From Deltaproteobacteria bacterium (GTDB lineage Bacteria > Desulfobacterota > Desulfarculia > Adiutricales > Adiutricaceae), in the NCBI GenBank assembly GCA_031279515.1, contig JAITII010000048.1, positions 1-64,000 on the forward strand: 64,000 nt of DNA. Direction: 5' to 3'. The notes under the pieces are model-generated. The model saw only the letters and a list, made by a program, of their open reading frames with translations. It did not search any database and was not told where the DNA came from. The position numbers and the translations under genes were made by a program. Shown piece by piece: positions 36,710-45,741 of this stretch. How positions within the stretch are numbered: position 1 is the first letter of the stretch; the number at the start of each line of letters is the position of its first letter.

Positions 36710-37090
36710 ATGGTATTCGACACTCTCCATCTGGCTATCATAGTGTTCTTGGTGGCAGCCGTCATCTTTGCGGCGTCCCCTTTAGTCATAGCCGCCTTAA
36801 TCGCCCCGCGCACCAGGGGAGGCGATTACAGGATGCCCTATGAGTGCGGCGTTACCCCCTTGGGGCGAGCCTGGGACCACTACGGCTTCAATTACCACAT
36901 CTACGCCCTTATCTTTATAGCCTTCGATGTGGACGTTTTGTATCTCTTTCCGGTAGGGGTGGCCTACCGCTCCATGGGCGGCTTGTTTCCCCTGGTGGAA
37001 CTCAGTTACTTTCTTTTCTTTGTCCTTCTGGCCGTCATCTACTTTATTGCCAAAGGGGTATTCTCGTGGCCGAGACGACTCGAACCATAG
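36710..37090 (+). CDS. nuoA: NADH-quinone oxidoreductase subunit A
   Basis: 126 residues, three membrane helices. The conserved loop [24 protein letters not shown] and the acidic [11 protein letters not shown] in helix 2 are typical of NuoA, which borders the quinone site of complex I. AAAGG precedes the ATG. First gene of the operon; it overlaps nuoB by 25 bp. Confidence 0.96.
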   Translation: MVFDTLHLAIIVFLVAAVIFAASPLVIAALIAPRTRGGDYRMPYECGVTPLGRAWDHYGFNYHIYALIFIAFDVDVLYLFPVGVAYRSMGGLFPLVELSYFLFFVLLAVIYFIAKGVFSWPRRLEP

Positions 37091-37614
37091 TCCCGCAGGA
37101 CGGGATAGGGCAGGCCAAAAGCGAACTCCTGCCCCCTATAATTAATCTTAGACCCATCAATTGGTTTTTTGACATAAACAGGGCCATGTCCTTGTGGCCC
37201 GTGACCTTTGGGTTGGCTTGCTGTGCCATTGAAATGATGTCAGCTTCCATGGCTCGCTTCGACATAGCTCGTTTCGGGGCCGAGGTCTTCCGTCCCTCTA
37301 TCCGTCAGGCTGACCTCATGATGGTGACGGGCACTGTAAGCAAGAAGATGGCTCCGGCTGTGGTCCGCCTCTATGAGCAGATGCCAGCACCCAAATTTGT
37401 CCTGGCTTTCGGCAATTGTGCCATTTCTGGAGGGCCTTTTAAATTCGAGGGTCAGTACGGGGTAGTGGAGGGCGTAGACAAGCTTATTCCAGTGGATGTC
37501 TACGTACCGGGCTGCCCCCCCAGACCTGAGGCTATCTTAGAGGGGATCTTTTCCATCCAGGAAAAGATCACAGGTTTCAGGTGGTGGCCCAAAGCCGAGG
37601 AGATCAAGTCATGA
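37066..37614 (+). CDS. nuoB: NADH-quinone oxidoreductase subunit B
   Basis: 182 residues from GTG 37066; AAAGGGG eight bases upstream supports this, and the track's earlier ATG at 36844 only reads nuoA in another frame. It carries the terminal [4Fe-4S] cluster N2 next to the quinone site: [10 protein letters not shown] (tandem Cys), FGNCAISGG and [10 protein letters not shown] supply the four ligands. It overlaps nuoA by 25 bp and nuoC by four bases (ATGA), indicating tight translational coupling. Confidence 0.96.
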   Translation: MAETTRTIVPQDGIGQAKSELLPPIINLRPINWFFDINRAMSLWPVTFGLACCAIEMMSASMARFDIARFGAEVFRPSIRQADLMMVTGTVSKKMAPAVVRLYEQMPAPKFVLAFGNCAISGGPFKFEGQYGVVEGVDKLIPVDVYVPGCPPRPEAILEGIFSIQEKITGFRWWPKAEEIKS

Positions 37615-38213
37615 CCAGCATAGACAACTGGAGCGCCACCTGTAGGGACTTTGGGGCCCTCTATGTGACAAGACCTGATTTTTCCAAGCAAGGTATCCAT
37701 CTTTCTGCCTATCTCCCACCAGAGGCCCTTTTGGACATGGCCCAGAAGTTAAAAGATGAGGGTTTCACCCTCCTCACTATAACCACGGCCGAGTTTACAG
37801 AAGGCTTTGTAGTAAGCTATCTCTTTGACTCCTTTACCGAGTCCTCCCGCCTGGCCTTGAGGGTCCTTCTTAAAGACAAGGAAAAAGCCAAGGTCCCCAG
37901 CCTGTATTCCATCTATCAGGGGGCAGAGTGGCACGAGCGGGAGTCCTATGATTTTTTCGGGCTAATCTTTGAAGATAACCCCAACCTTGTCCCCTTGCTC
38001 TTGCCCCACGACCTGGCGGGGCCTCCCCCCTTACGCAAGGCAGCTGGAGCTTTAAGCTCCCTTAAGGCCATAAACTTCCAGGGGAAATTGGAATACGCTG
38101 ATCCGGATTTTCCTCTGGCACCGGAGCCGCAGGAGCCGGCGGAACTCGCAACAATCAGCGAGGCTGCGACGGAAACCGGCCCGAGCTCCGGCAATAATGA
38201 GGGGGGCGCATAA
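37611..38213 (+). CDS. nuoC: NADH-quinone oxidoreductase subunit C (30 kDa)
   Basis: 200 residues from ATG 37611, with GAGGAG eight bases upstream. The family core is at about 105-150: [20 protein letters not shown] and [15 protein letters not shown]. It is a peripheral-arm subunit that docks NuoB and NuoD. It is not fused to NuoD, unlike in E. coli. The C-terminal 30 residues are a Pro/Glu/Ala-rich tail that does not look conserved. nuoD starts immediately after the stop. Confidence 0.94.
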   Translation: MTSIDNWSATCRDFGALYVTRPDFSKQGIHLSAYLPPEALLDMAQKLKDEGFTLLTITTAEFTEGFVVSYLFDSFTESSRLALRVLLKDKEKAKVPSLYSIYQGAEWHERESYDFFGLIFEDNPNLVPLLLPHDLAGPPPLRKAAGALSSLKAINFQGKLEYADPDFPLAPEPQEPAELATISEAATETGPSSGNNEGGA

Positions 38214-39410
38214 ATGGCAAGTTGGTTGAACTTCATAAACCCCTTTACTATAGATGACGATCCAGGCACCTACCTGGGGGACTTCTATACGGATAACTTT
38301 GAAAAGGGTGCCCAAAAGGGAAACGTCATCTTAAACTTGGGTCCCCAGCACCCCTCCACCCACGGGGTCCTAAGGGTCCTAGTGGAGCTCTACGGGGAGT
38401 ATGTTTTAAGGAGCGAGCCTGTCTTAGGTTATCTCCACCGCATGCAGGAAAAAATGGGGGAGGTGAAGACCCCCTATCAGTACTTGCCCAATATGGGGAG
38501 GGTGGATTACCTGAACCCCATAGCCTGGAATTGGGCCTATGCCGGCGCAGTTGAGCTCTTAGCTGGTATAGAGGTCCCGGAAAGGGCCGAGTACCTAAGG
38601 ATAATTTCTGCCGAATTAAACAGGATAAGCTCACACCTCTTGTGGTGGGGGGCCTTTGTCTTGGACCTGGGCGGTGTTACACCCATCCTGTACGCCTTTG
38701 AGGAAAGGGAGAAGATTAACGACATCCTGCAGATAGTTACCGGCTCCAGGCTCACCATGAACTATTTCCGTTTCGGCGGAGTGGGCCAGGACGGGGATGA
38801 GAGATTCTTCGCCCTCATAGGCGAGTTCATTCCCTATATGCGCGAACGGCTCAAGATGTACAAGGATTTAGTTACAGACAACGTCATCCTGCGCCGGCGC
38901 CTGGAAGGCATAGGTCCCATGGACAGAGACCTCTGCCTGCGTTATGGGGCCACAGGCCCCATCTTAAGGGCTGCTGGAGTGGACTACGACACCCGAAAGG
39001 CCATACCCTACGGCTTGTATCACAAGTTTGAATACCGCGTGCCCATTGGCCCGCCCAATGATAACTTCGGCCGCTATATTATGCGCCTCGAGGAGATAGA
39101 GGCCTCTTTAACAATCCTCTCCCAGGCCATAGAGTCCATTCCTCAAGGCAAGCATATAATTGACAAGGCGCCCAAGCCCGCCTACAAGCTGCCCCCTGGG
39201 GAGGTCTTTTTTGCTGTGGAAGGCGCCAGGGGCCAGGTCATTTGCCATATCTTAAGCGATGGGGGTAAGACGCCTTACCGCATTAAGCTGAGGGCGCCTG
39301 GGTTTTCCAATCTATCTCTCTTTGCCGAAGCGGCCAAGGGGACCATCCTGGCAGATGCCATAGCTATCTTAGGAAGCTTGGATCTGGTCATCCCCGAGGT
39401 AGACCGCTAG
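38214..39410 (+). CDS. nuoD: NADH-quinone oxidoreductase subunit D (49 kDa)
   Basis: 398 residues. It forms the quinone-binding cavity with NuoB. LNLGPQHPSTHGVLRVLVEL is the hallmark His-bearing loop, followed by GYLHRMQEKMGEVKTPYQYL and the C-terminal ILGSLDLVIPEVDR. The hydrogenase-type cysteines are absent, as normal for NuoD. A G-rich site precedes the ATG. After it comes a 150-bp gap before nuoH, longer than other gaps in the operon; no terminator is seen there. Confidence 0.96.
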   Translation: MASWLNFINPFTIDDDPGTYLGDFYTDNFEKGAQKGNVILNLGPQHPSTHGVLRVLVELYGEYVLRSEPVLGYLHRMQEKMGEVKTPYQYLPNMGRVDYLNPIAWNWAYAGAVELLAGIEVPERAEYLRIISAELNRISSHLLWWGAFVLDLGGVTPILYAFEEREKINDILQIVTGSRLTMNYFRFGGVGQDGDERFFALIGEFIPYMRERLKMYKDLVTDNVILRRRLEGIGPMDRDLCLRYGATGPILRAAGVDYDTRKAIPYGLYHKFEYRVPIGPPNDNFGRYIMRLEEIEASLTILSQAIESIPQGKHIIDKAPKPAYKLPPGEVFFAVEGARGQVICHILSDGGKTPYRIKLRAPGFSNLSLFAEAAKGTILADAIAILGSLDLVIPEVDR

Positions 39411-39560
39411 GGCCGCAATTTACAAGCCAAAAAGCCCTTAAGCATTTAGCTTTCCCCCGCTCTTACCATCTAGCTCTTTTCTTTTTTTAAGACACCTTAC
39501 CTTGGAAAAGAGCCTAATCACTAGCAAAAATCAATCTATTTTAATTTACGGGGATCACCT

Positions 39561-40535
39561 ATGGATCTCTCCCTTATAACTTTTGTGCAGATATTGGTGG
39601 CGGTCATAGCTATCATTTGCCTCATGGTGGCCAATGCCGTAGTCATGGTCTACGTGGAAAGGAAGGTAGCTGGTTTTATCCAGAGGCGCCCTGGACCCTA
39701 CGAGGTGGGGCCCTGGGGGACTATCCAGGCCATCTGCGATTCCATGAAGCTACTTGCCAAGCAGATCTTCGTGCCTGCCAACGTGGATTTGGTGCTCTTT
39801 TTCCTAGCTCCGGTCCTGGCCTTCTTTCCGGTACTCCTTCTCTTTCTGCCAATCCCCTTTGGTCCCTATTTAACTCCCTGGAAAACCCCTGATGGGCTCG
39901 TCCTCATCCTAGCCTTTGCCGGATTTGGTGTACTTTCCAACCTCTTGGCAGGTTGGGCGTCCAATAATAAGTACGGGGTACTGGGAGCTGCGCGGGCAGT
40001 ATCCCAGAGTATAGCCTATGAGATCCCCCTCATGCTGGCCTTGATGGCTGTAGTCTTTCAGGCTGGCTCTTTAAATCTCTCTGTGATTGTAGAAAAGCAA
40101 GGTTGGGTTCCCTGGGAATGGAACATAGTTACTCAGCCTTTGGCCTTTTTTATCTACCTCATCTGCCTAGTAGCTGAGACCAACAGGGCACCCTTTGACC
40201 TGCCTGAGGCGGAGTCGGAGCTCACTGCCGGTTTCCACACCGAGTATTCGGGCATGGGCTTTGCCCTCTTTTTCCTCTCTGAATACGCCAATATGCTGTT
40301 GGTGTCTTTCATCTGCGCCACCTTTTTCCTGGGAGGCTACAAGGGACCCATTATAGACGGTTTTTGGTGGACCATTATCAAGGCCTATGCAGTCATGGTC
40401 TTCATAGTGTGGATCCGCTGGACCTTTCCCAGGGTTCGTTTTGACCAGCTCTTGAATATCAACTGGAAATGGCTCTTGCCCTTGGGACTTTTGAACCTCT
40501 GGATAACCGCCATAATTATCAAGGTAGTGAATTAA
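39561..40535 (+). CDS. nuoH: NADH-quinone oxidoreductase subunit H
   Basis: 324 residues, about eight membrane helices. It links the quinone chamber to the ion-pumping arm. Hallmarks: VYVERKVAGFIQRRPGPYEV (loop 1), GVLGAARAVSQSIAYEIPL and the acidic loop LVAETNRAPFDLPEAESELT. GGGG lies before the ATG. It ends two bases before nuoI. Confidence 0.97.
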   Translation: MDLSLITFVQILVAVIAIICLMVANAVVMVYVERKVAGFIQRRPGPYEVGPWGTIQAICDSMKLLAKQIFVPANVDLVLFFLAPVLAFFPVLLLFLPIPFGPYLTPWKTPDGLVLILAFAGFGVLSNLLAGWASNNKYGVLGAARAVSQSIAYEIPLMLALMAVVFQAGSLNLSVIVEKQGWVPWEWNIVTQPLAFFIYLICLVAETNRAPFDLPEAESELTAGFHTEYSGMGFALFFLSEYANMLLVSFICATFFLGGYKGPIIDGFWWTIIKAYAVMVFIVWIRWTFPRVRFDQLLNINWKWLLPLGLLNLWITAIIIKVVN

Positions 40536-40536
40536 G

Positions 40537-41052
40537 ATGTTTCGCGCCATTTGGGACAATATAAAAGGTATCTACAGCTTGCTGGTGGGTATGGCCGTAA
40601 CTTGGGACTTCTTCTTCTCCCCTCGCTACACAATCCATTATCCCCGCAAGGTGGTGGAAAGGGAGAACCTGGAAAACTACCGGGGCCCCTTGGAACTAAC
40701 TAGGGGTAAAAAAGAACAGGACCAGACCCGCTGCATCTCTTGTCAGCTCTGCGTCAAGGCCTGCCCAGGCCATTGCCTTAAGGTTACCAAGGGTAAAGAG
40801 TCCAAGTCGCCGGAAAGCTGGCTCTATGACTTTAGTCTTTGCTGTCTTTGCGGGGCCTGCGTAGAAGTGTGCCCCACTGGGGCCTTGGCCTTTTCCCACA
40901 AGGTCTACATGGTGACAACTACCCGCGAGGCCCTTATCTTAGATCTCTTAAAAGATCTAAAGGAGCGGGTAGCAGAGACCCCTCTATTAGTAGAAGCACC
41001 AGATTCAACTGCATCTCAAGAGCCCAGTGCCGCTGTAGTTAAAGAGGCCTAG
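40537..41052 (+). CDS. nuoI: NADH-quinone oxidoreductase subunit I
   Basis: 171 residues, a ferredoxin-like subunit with two [4Fe-4S] clusters: CISCQLCVKACPGHC (N6a) and CCLCGACVEVCPTGAL (N6b). An N-terminal amphipathic stretch lies along the membrane. In complexes lacking NuoEFG, such as this one, NuoI is the natural docking point for an electron donor, for example reduced ferredoxin or flavodoxin. That donor role is inferred, not shown. Confidence 0.96.
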   Translation: MFRAIWDNIKGIYSLLVGMAVTWDFFFSPRYTIHYPRKVVERENLENYRGPLELTRGKKEQDQTRCISCQLCVKACPGHCLKVTKGKESKSPESWLYDFSLCCLCGACVEVCPTGALAFSHKVYMVTTTREALILDLLKDLKERVAETPLLVEAPDSTASQEPSAAVVKEA

Positions 41053-41140
41053 ACGAGCTTTTTAAAGCCCACGGAATTTTTATAATATTTAGGTATATTT
41101 TTAAACTCTAAGAGATAGGCCTAAAGAGCCTTTTTCGGTA

Positions 41141-41782
41141 ATGCGTATGGACAAAGAAGTAGTAAATCCAATCATAGACACCATCCTGGGATCTATAACT
41201 TCAGGGCTAAATTCCCTCCAGGCTTCCATGGAACCTTATCTACCAGAGCTTAGCTGGGTGGCTTATCTGGCCTTTGCCATTTACGTCCTTATCATCTTGG
41301 CAGGCGGCTTTATGTCCATTCTGTGCCGCAACCTGGTGCGGGCCATGATGGGACTGGTCCTTACCTTTTTGGGAGTAGCCGGAATGTATCTCCTTTTGGC
41401 CTCTCCCTTTCTGGCTTTTATGCAGCTCCTCATTTACGTGGGGGCGGTGTGCGTACTTATCTTTTTTGCCATCATGCTCACCCGCAATGTTTCCGATGGT
41501 GAAGAGGCGCATTGGCCCACCTTAGGTGCCTTAGGCTACGGGCTTTTGGCCCTTTTAGCGCCTTTGGGCGTCATAGGACCTCTCATTATCATGCATGCCG
41601 GAAAGATCCCCGTACAGGTGCCTGTGGAAAATCCCACAGGGGAACTAGGGGAAGGTCTTTTATCTGACTATGTGCTCCCCTTTGAGCTCATCTCCATAAT
41701 CTTACTGGTTGCCATGGCGGGCGCAGTCTACCTGGCCTTCAGGGGTTTCGGCCCAGAAAAAAGCAAGAGGCATTCAAAATGA
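41141..41782 (+). CDS. nuoJ: NADH-quinone oxidoreductase subunit J
   Basis: 213 residues, five membrane helices, with a longer N-terminus (about 40 residues) than most NuoJ. Core signature FLAFMQLLIYVGAVCVLIFFAIMLT, with the glycine-rich helix 3 thought to move during coupling. No clear ribosome-binding site; ATG 41141 or ATG 41147 could be used. It overlaps nuoK by four bases. Confidence 0.92.
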   Translation: MRMDKEVVNPIIDTILGSITSGLNSLQASMEPYLPELSWVAYLAFAIYVLIILAGGFMSILCRNLVRAMMGLVLTFLGVAGMYLLLASPFLAFMQLLIYVGAVCVLIFFAIMLTRNVSDGEEAHWPTLGALGYGLLALLAPLGVIGPLIIMHAGKIPVQVPVENPTGELGEGLLSDYVLPFELISIILLVAMAGAVYLAFRGFGPEKSKRHSK

Positions 41783-42084
41783 CCACCCTCACTTTCTTCC
41801 TTCTAGCCTCTCTACTCCTTTTGGCTATTGGCCTAGCTGGTCTTATCACCAGAAGGACACTGGTTGGAATGCTCATCTCAGTGGAACTCATGCTAAATGG
41901 TGCTGGGCTTTCCATTGTAGCGGCATATAAGTCCACTGCGGCCTCAGATGTCTTGGGGCAGCTGGCAACTCTGTTCGTGATGGGACTTGCGGCAGCCGAG
42001 GCCACCTTGGTCCTCGCCATGATCCTGGTAGTCCACAGACGCTTTGGCAAGGTCACGACCAAAGAGATTTCCCTTTTGAGGTAA
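41779..42084 (+). CDS. nuoK: NADH-quinone oxidoreductase subunit K
   Basis: 101 residues, three membrane helices with a membrane Glu in helix 2 (LISVELMLNGAGLSIV) and a second in helix 3 (GLAAAEATLVLAMIL), both part of the proton path. MrpC-like. Start overlaps the nuoJ stop (ATGA). Confidence 0.95.
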   Translation: MTTLTFFLLASLLLLAIGLAGLITRRTLVGMLISVELMLNGAGLSIVAAYKSTAASDVLGQLATLFVMGLAAAEATLVLAMILVVHRRFGKVTTKEISLLR

Positions 42085-42088
42085 AGTG

Positions 42089-43591
42089 ATGGATCCCTCC
42101 TCCAGCGTAATAGAAACTGTCAAACTGGTCATACCTTTGGTAATAACCTTCCTGGCGCCTTTTTTCATAATAGTCCTGGGAAAGAATCAGAACGCCAGGG
42201 AAGCTGTCTCTTTTGCAGCTGCTACCCTTACTGCCTTGGTTGTCATAAGCTTTGCTCCCGCCGTCTTAAAGGGGCAGGTGCTCCACTATACTCTTTTTAC
42301 CCTGCTTCCAGGCGTAACTATATCTTTCATGGTAGATGGCCTGGCTATTATCTTTGCCTTCATAGCTCCCTTTCTCTGGATCTTTGCCACTAGCTACAAT
42401 ATTGGCTATATGCGAAGCCTAAAGGAGCATGCCCAGACCCGCTACTACACCTGCTTTGCTGTAGCCATCTTTGGGGCAGTGGGCGTGGCCATGGCCGCCA
42501 ATGTGGTTACCTTGTATCTCTTCTACGAGGTGATCTCGGTCTTTACCTATCCTTTGGTCTTTCACCACCAGGATGCGGAAGGCTATACAGGAGGGAGGAA
42601 GTATTTGGTCTACCTCATGGGGACCTCCAAGCTCTTTTTGCTGCCTGCTATGATCTTGACCTATGTATTGGCCGGCACCTTGGAATTTCCCTTGGGCGAC
42701 ATGGTCCACGGGATCTTCTCTGCCCAGGTCATAGCCGAGCACCCCAATTTGGTGCGGCTCACCTATATCCTCTTCATAGCGGGTCTGGCCAAAGCAGCTT
42801 TAATCCCCTTCCACAATTGGCTCCCTTCGGCCATGGTGGCACCTACCCCGGTCTCGGCCCTCTTGCACGCAGTTGCCGTGGTCAAGGCTGGCGTGTACTC
42901 GGTATCCCGGATCATCTTATCTGGATTCGGTACTGAGCCCATGGCCCAGTTGGGACTATCCCTTCCCACGGCTTATGTGGCGGCCTTTACCATTGTCATA
43001 GCCTCCTTTATCGCCCTCACTAAAGATGACATCAAGGCGCGACTAGCTTACTCCACTGTGAGTCAGCTCTCCTATGTGGTGGTGGGCGTAGCCCTGGTGG
43101 CACCCATGGCTATCCAAGGGGGGCTCATGCACATTGGCCACCATGCCTTTTCTAAGATCACCCTCTTTTTCGGGGCAGGGGCCATCTATGTGGCCAGTCA
43201 CTTAAAATCCATAGCCAAGATGAACGGCTTGGGAAGGAGGATGCCCTGGACTTTCGGGGCCTTCGGCATAGCCTCACTCTCTATGATAGGCGTACCTCCT
43301 GTATGCGGCTTTGTCTCTAAATGGTACTTGGTAAATGGTTCTATAGACCAGGGGCAATTGGTACTCTTTGTGGCTTTGCTCCTATCCACTGCTTTAAATG
43401 CCGGCTACTTTGTCCCCATCTTTTACCGGGCTTTTTTCCTGCCTCCGGATCCAGATGCCAACATGGAGCAATACAAGGAAGCGCCCCTTTCCATGGTGGT
43501 GCCCCTGGTCTTTACCAGCGTGGTCTCAGTAGTCCTAGGCCTCTTCCCGTGGCTTTTTCAAGATTTTATCAAGGCCTTTGGCAAATTTTAA
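42089..43591 (+). CDS. MrpD/NuoL-like antiporter subunit of complex I
   Basis: 500 residues from ATG 42089 (GAGG seven bases upstream; the GTG at 42086 is less likely). About fourteen helices of the antiporter-like fold. Functional positions: the Glu in YLFYEVISVFTYPLVFHHQD (helix 5), the central Lys in AGLAKAALIPFHNWLPSAMV (helix 7), the loop LTKDDIKARLAYSTVSQLSY and the His-bearing IGHHAFSKITLFFGAG. It resembles monovalent cation/proton antiporter subunit D more than classic NuoL and lacks the long lateral C-terminal helix. It is an extra, fourth antiporter-type subunit in this operon, placed between nuoK and a small membrane protein. Confidence 0.88.
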   Translation: MDPSSSVIETVKLVIPLVITFLAPFFIIVLGKNQNAREAVSFAAATLTALVVISFAPAVLKGQVLHYTLFTLLPGVTISFMVDGLAIIFAFIAPFLWIFATSYNIGYMRSLKEHAQTRYYTCFAVAIFGAVGVAMAANVVTLYLFYEVISVFTYPLVFHHQDAEGYTGGRKYLVYLMGTSKLFLLPAMILTYVLAGTLEFPLGDMVHGIFSAQVIAEHPNLVRLTYILFIAGLAKAALIPFHNWLPSAMVAPTPVSALLHAVAVVKAGVYSVSRIILSGFGTEPMAQLGLSLPTAYVAAFTIVIASFIALTKDDIKARLAYSTVSQLSYVVVGVALVAPMAIQGGLMHIGHHAFSKITLFFGAGAIYVASHLKSIAKMNGLGRRMPWTFGAFGIASLSMIGVPPVCGFVSKWYLVNGSIDQGQLVLFVALLLSTALNAGYFVPIFYRAFFLPPDPDANMEQYKEAPLSMVVPLVFTSVVSVVLGLFPWLFQDFIKAFGKF

Positions 43592-43603
43592 CTTAGGTGA
43601 AAT

Positions 43604-43906
43604 ATGTCTCATGATACGGAAAAACAAGTGGGCGAGGCGAAATTGGGCGCACTTGGCTCCTTTTTGGATAGACAGCTCTCGCCGGAGCGCATACGCATCT
43701 GGCGCATTGTCTTTTTCCTGGTCCTTCTTGTCATAGCCCTCTTAAATCTTTTGATCACGAACCATCACCCCCACTTTGGATGGGATAAATATCCCTTTTT
43801 CTGGGTGGCCTTTGGGCTCATCTTGGGCGTAGTGATGATCTTTTTAGTGAAAAAGATAATCCAGCCCCTAATCAAGAGGCCGGAGGACTATTATCATGAC
43901 CTCTGA
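43604..43906 (+). CDS. Small membrane protein of the nuo operon, 100 aa
   Basis: Two hydrophobic helices (IVFFLVLLVIALLNLLI and YPFFWVAFGLILGVVMIFLV) with a charged N-terminal arm and a short C-terminal tail (IKRPEDYYHDL). AGGTGAA is just before the ATG, and its end overlaps the next gene by 11 bp. I do not know a named family. Its position between two antiporter-like subunits suggests a structural or assembly partner of the membrane arm. Confidence 0.85.
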   Translation: MSHDTEKQVGEAKLGALGSFLDRQLSPERIRIWRIVFFLVLLVIALLNLLITNHHPHFGWDKYPFFWVAFGLILGVVMIFLVKKIIQPLIKRPEDYYHDL

Positions 43907-45674
43907 TTTCTTCCATCCGTCTATAGCCTTTATCTTGGTGGCAGCTATCTTGCCCTTTTTGCCGGGCAACAGGCGTTGGAAGTGGCTAGTTATTATTCCT
44001 CCACTCTGCGCCATCTACGCCGCCTTTAGTAATTCCCCAGGGGACTATCTGACCTTGTCGTGGCTGGGGCAGACCCTAAAACTGGGGCATGTGGACAGGC
44101 TATCGCTTATCTTTGCCCAGGTCTTTGCCATCATGAGCTTAGCTGGCATCCTGTATTCCCTCCACGTGGACGACAAGGGCCAGCACATGTCTGCCCTTCT
44201 CTATGTAGCCGGAGGTTTTGGTTGCGTCTTTGCTGGCGATTATCTGACCCTCTTTGTGTTCTGGGAGCTCATGAGCATAGGTTCCACCTTCCTGGTCATG
44301 TTAAACCGCACTAGGGAGTCCGTCTTAGCCTCCTTTAGGTATTTTCTCTACCACACTGTGGGAGGCCTTTTATTACTGGGCGGACTTCTATTGCGCTACA
44401 AGGCCACCGGGACCTTTGATTTTGGGCCCATTGCCAATGCCGCTGCCCAGAACTACGACTGGTTAATCCTAGCCGGCTTTTGCGTGAATGCCGCAGTGGT
44501 ACCACTGCACGCCTGGTTACCCGACGCTTACCCCAGGGGCACTGTAACAGGTTCTGTCTTCATGTGCGCCTATACCACCAAGACGGCTGTGTACGTCCTA
44601 GCCAGAGGTTTTCAAGGTTGGGAGATACTGGCTATAGCTGGAACCATCATGGCAGTCTACGGGGTCTTGTACGCTTCCATGGAAAACAATGCCAGGAGGA
44701 TCCTCTCCTACCACATTGTCTCCCAGGTGGGATACATGGTGGCCGGCATCGGGGTGGGTACGGCTATGACAGTAAACGGCGCCTCAGCCCACGCTTACGC
44801 CCACATACTCTACAAGGGGCTCCTATTTATGGGAGCAGGTGCGGTCCTCTACAGCGCTGGCACCCAGAAATTGGACGAGCTTGGCGGCTTAGCCGCACGC
44901 CTCCCATGGGTAATGGTTTGCTATATGGTGGCGGCCCTTTCTATCTCCGGAGTGCCTATCTTTAACGGCTTTGTCTCCAAGACTATGACTATCTCCGGTG
45001 CCTTTGAGGCCCATCAGATCTTCGTAGGCGTAGGATTGGAGCTGGCAGCTGTGGGTACCTTTATTTCTGTAGGAATTAAGCTTCCCTATTTTGCCTTCTG
45101 GGGCGGCAAACCCACAGATTTTAAGAGGGAGCTAAAACCTATACCCACCAACATGTATTTCGGTATGGGACTTTTGGCTATCCTATGTATAGCCCAGGGA
45201 CTATTCCCGCAAATCCTCTACCACTATCTACCCTTTGAAGAAGAGGCCTTTGCCTATCAGCCCTGGACGGCTTGGAATGTCTTACAAGCCTGTATGCTCT
45301 TAGGCTTTTCCGGGTTGGCATTCTATCTCATGCGCAATGTCATAACACCGCACAAGGCCTTGAATCTGGACTTTGACTATTTCTATCGCCTCATAGGAAA
45401 GCTCTTGTACTGGCTCATCTCCCTACCAGCAGCTTTCATAGACAATATCTGGACCAATGTATGGAACACGGTGGGCCTAAGGGGCCTTATGGGTTCCGCG
45501 TTCTCCACCGTGTTCTTTGACCGCAAGGTGATAGACGGGGTGGTGGACGGCTCTGCTTACTCGGTCAAAGGCATAGGTTTCTTAGGCTCTTTACTGCAAA
45601 ACGGTAAGCTCCAGTACTACCTGGGCCTTATGATCATCTTGGCCTTGGGGATCTTCGCCTTCTTCTGGTATTAA
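43896..45674 (+). CDS. nuoL: NuoL-like antiporter subunit of complex I
   Basis: 592 residues, about fifteen to sixteen helices. Antiporter core with the helix 5 Glu in LFVFWELMSIGSTFLVML, the charged HAWLPDAYPRGTVTG loop, the Lys in AHILYKGLLFMGAGAV and the ISGVPIFNGFVSKTM segment. A C-terminal extension (about 480-592) with further hydrophobic stretches may be the lateral piece. Similar to Mrp-type subunit D/A proteins of Desulfobacterota nuo operons; called nuoL by position and size. It starts inside the preceding small gene. Confidence 0.85.
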   Translation: MTSDFFHPSIAFILVAAILPFLPGNRRWKWLVIIPPLCAIYAAFSNSPGDYLTLSWLGQTLKLGHVDRLSLIFAQVFAIMSLAGILYSLHVDDKGQHMSALLYVAGGFGCVFAGDYLTLFVFWELMSIGSTFLVMLNRTRESVLASFRYFLYHTVGGLLLLGGLLLRYKATGTFDFGPIANAAAQNYDWLILAGFCVNAAVVPLHAWLPDAYPRGTVTGSVFMCAYTTKTAVYVLARGFQGWEILAIAGTIMAVYGVLYASMENNARRILSYHIVSQVGYMVAGIGVGTAMTVNGASAHAYAHILYKGLLFMGAGAVLYSAGTQKLDELGGLAARLPWVMVCYMVAALSISGVPIFNGFVSKTMTISGAFEAHQIFVGVGLELAAVGTFISVGIKLPYFAFWGGKPTDFKRELKPIPTNMYFGMGLLAILCIAQGLFPQILYHYLPFEEEAFAYQPWTAWNVLQACMLLGFSGLAFYLMRNVITPHKALNLDFDYFYRLIGKLLYWLISLPAAFIDNIWTNVWNTVGLRGLMGSAFSTVFFDRKVIDGVVDGSAYSVKGIGFLGSLLQNGKLQYYLGLMIILALGIFAFFWY

Positions 45675-45741
45675 AGCCTAAAGACCAGAACATTTAACTT
45701 CTGCCCCAACGTAAATTAATCTTTAGTCTCTGGAAATATAT

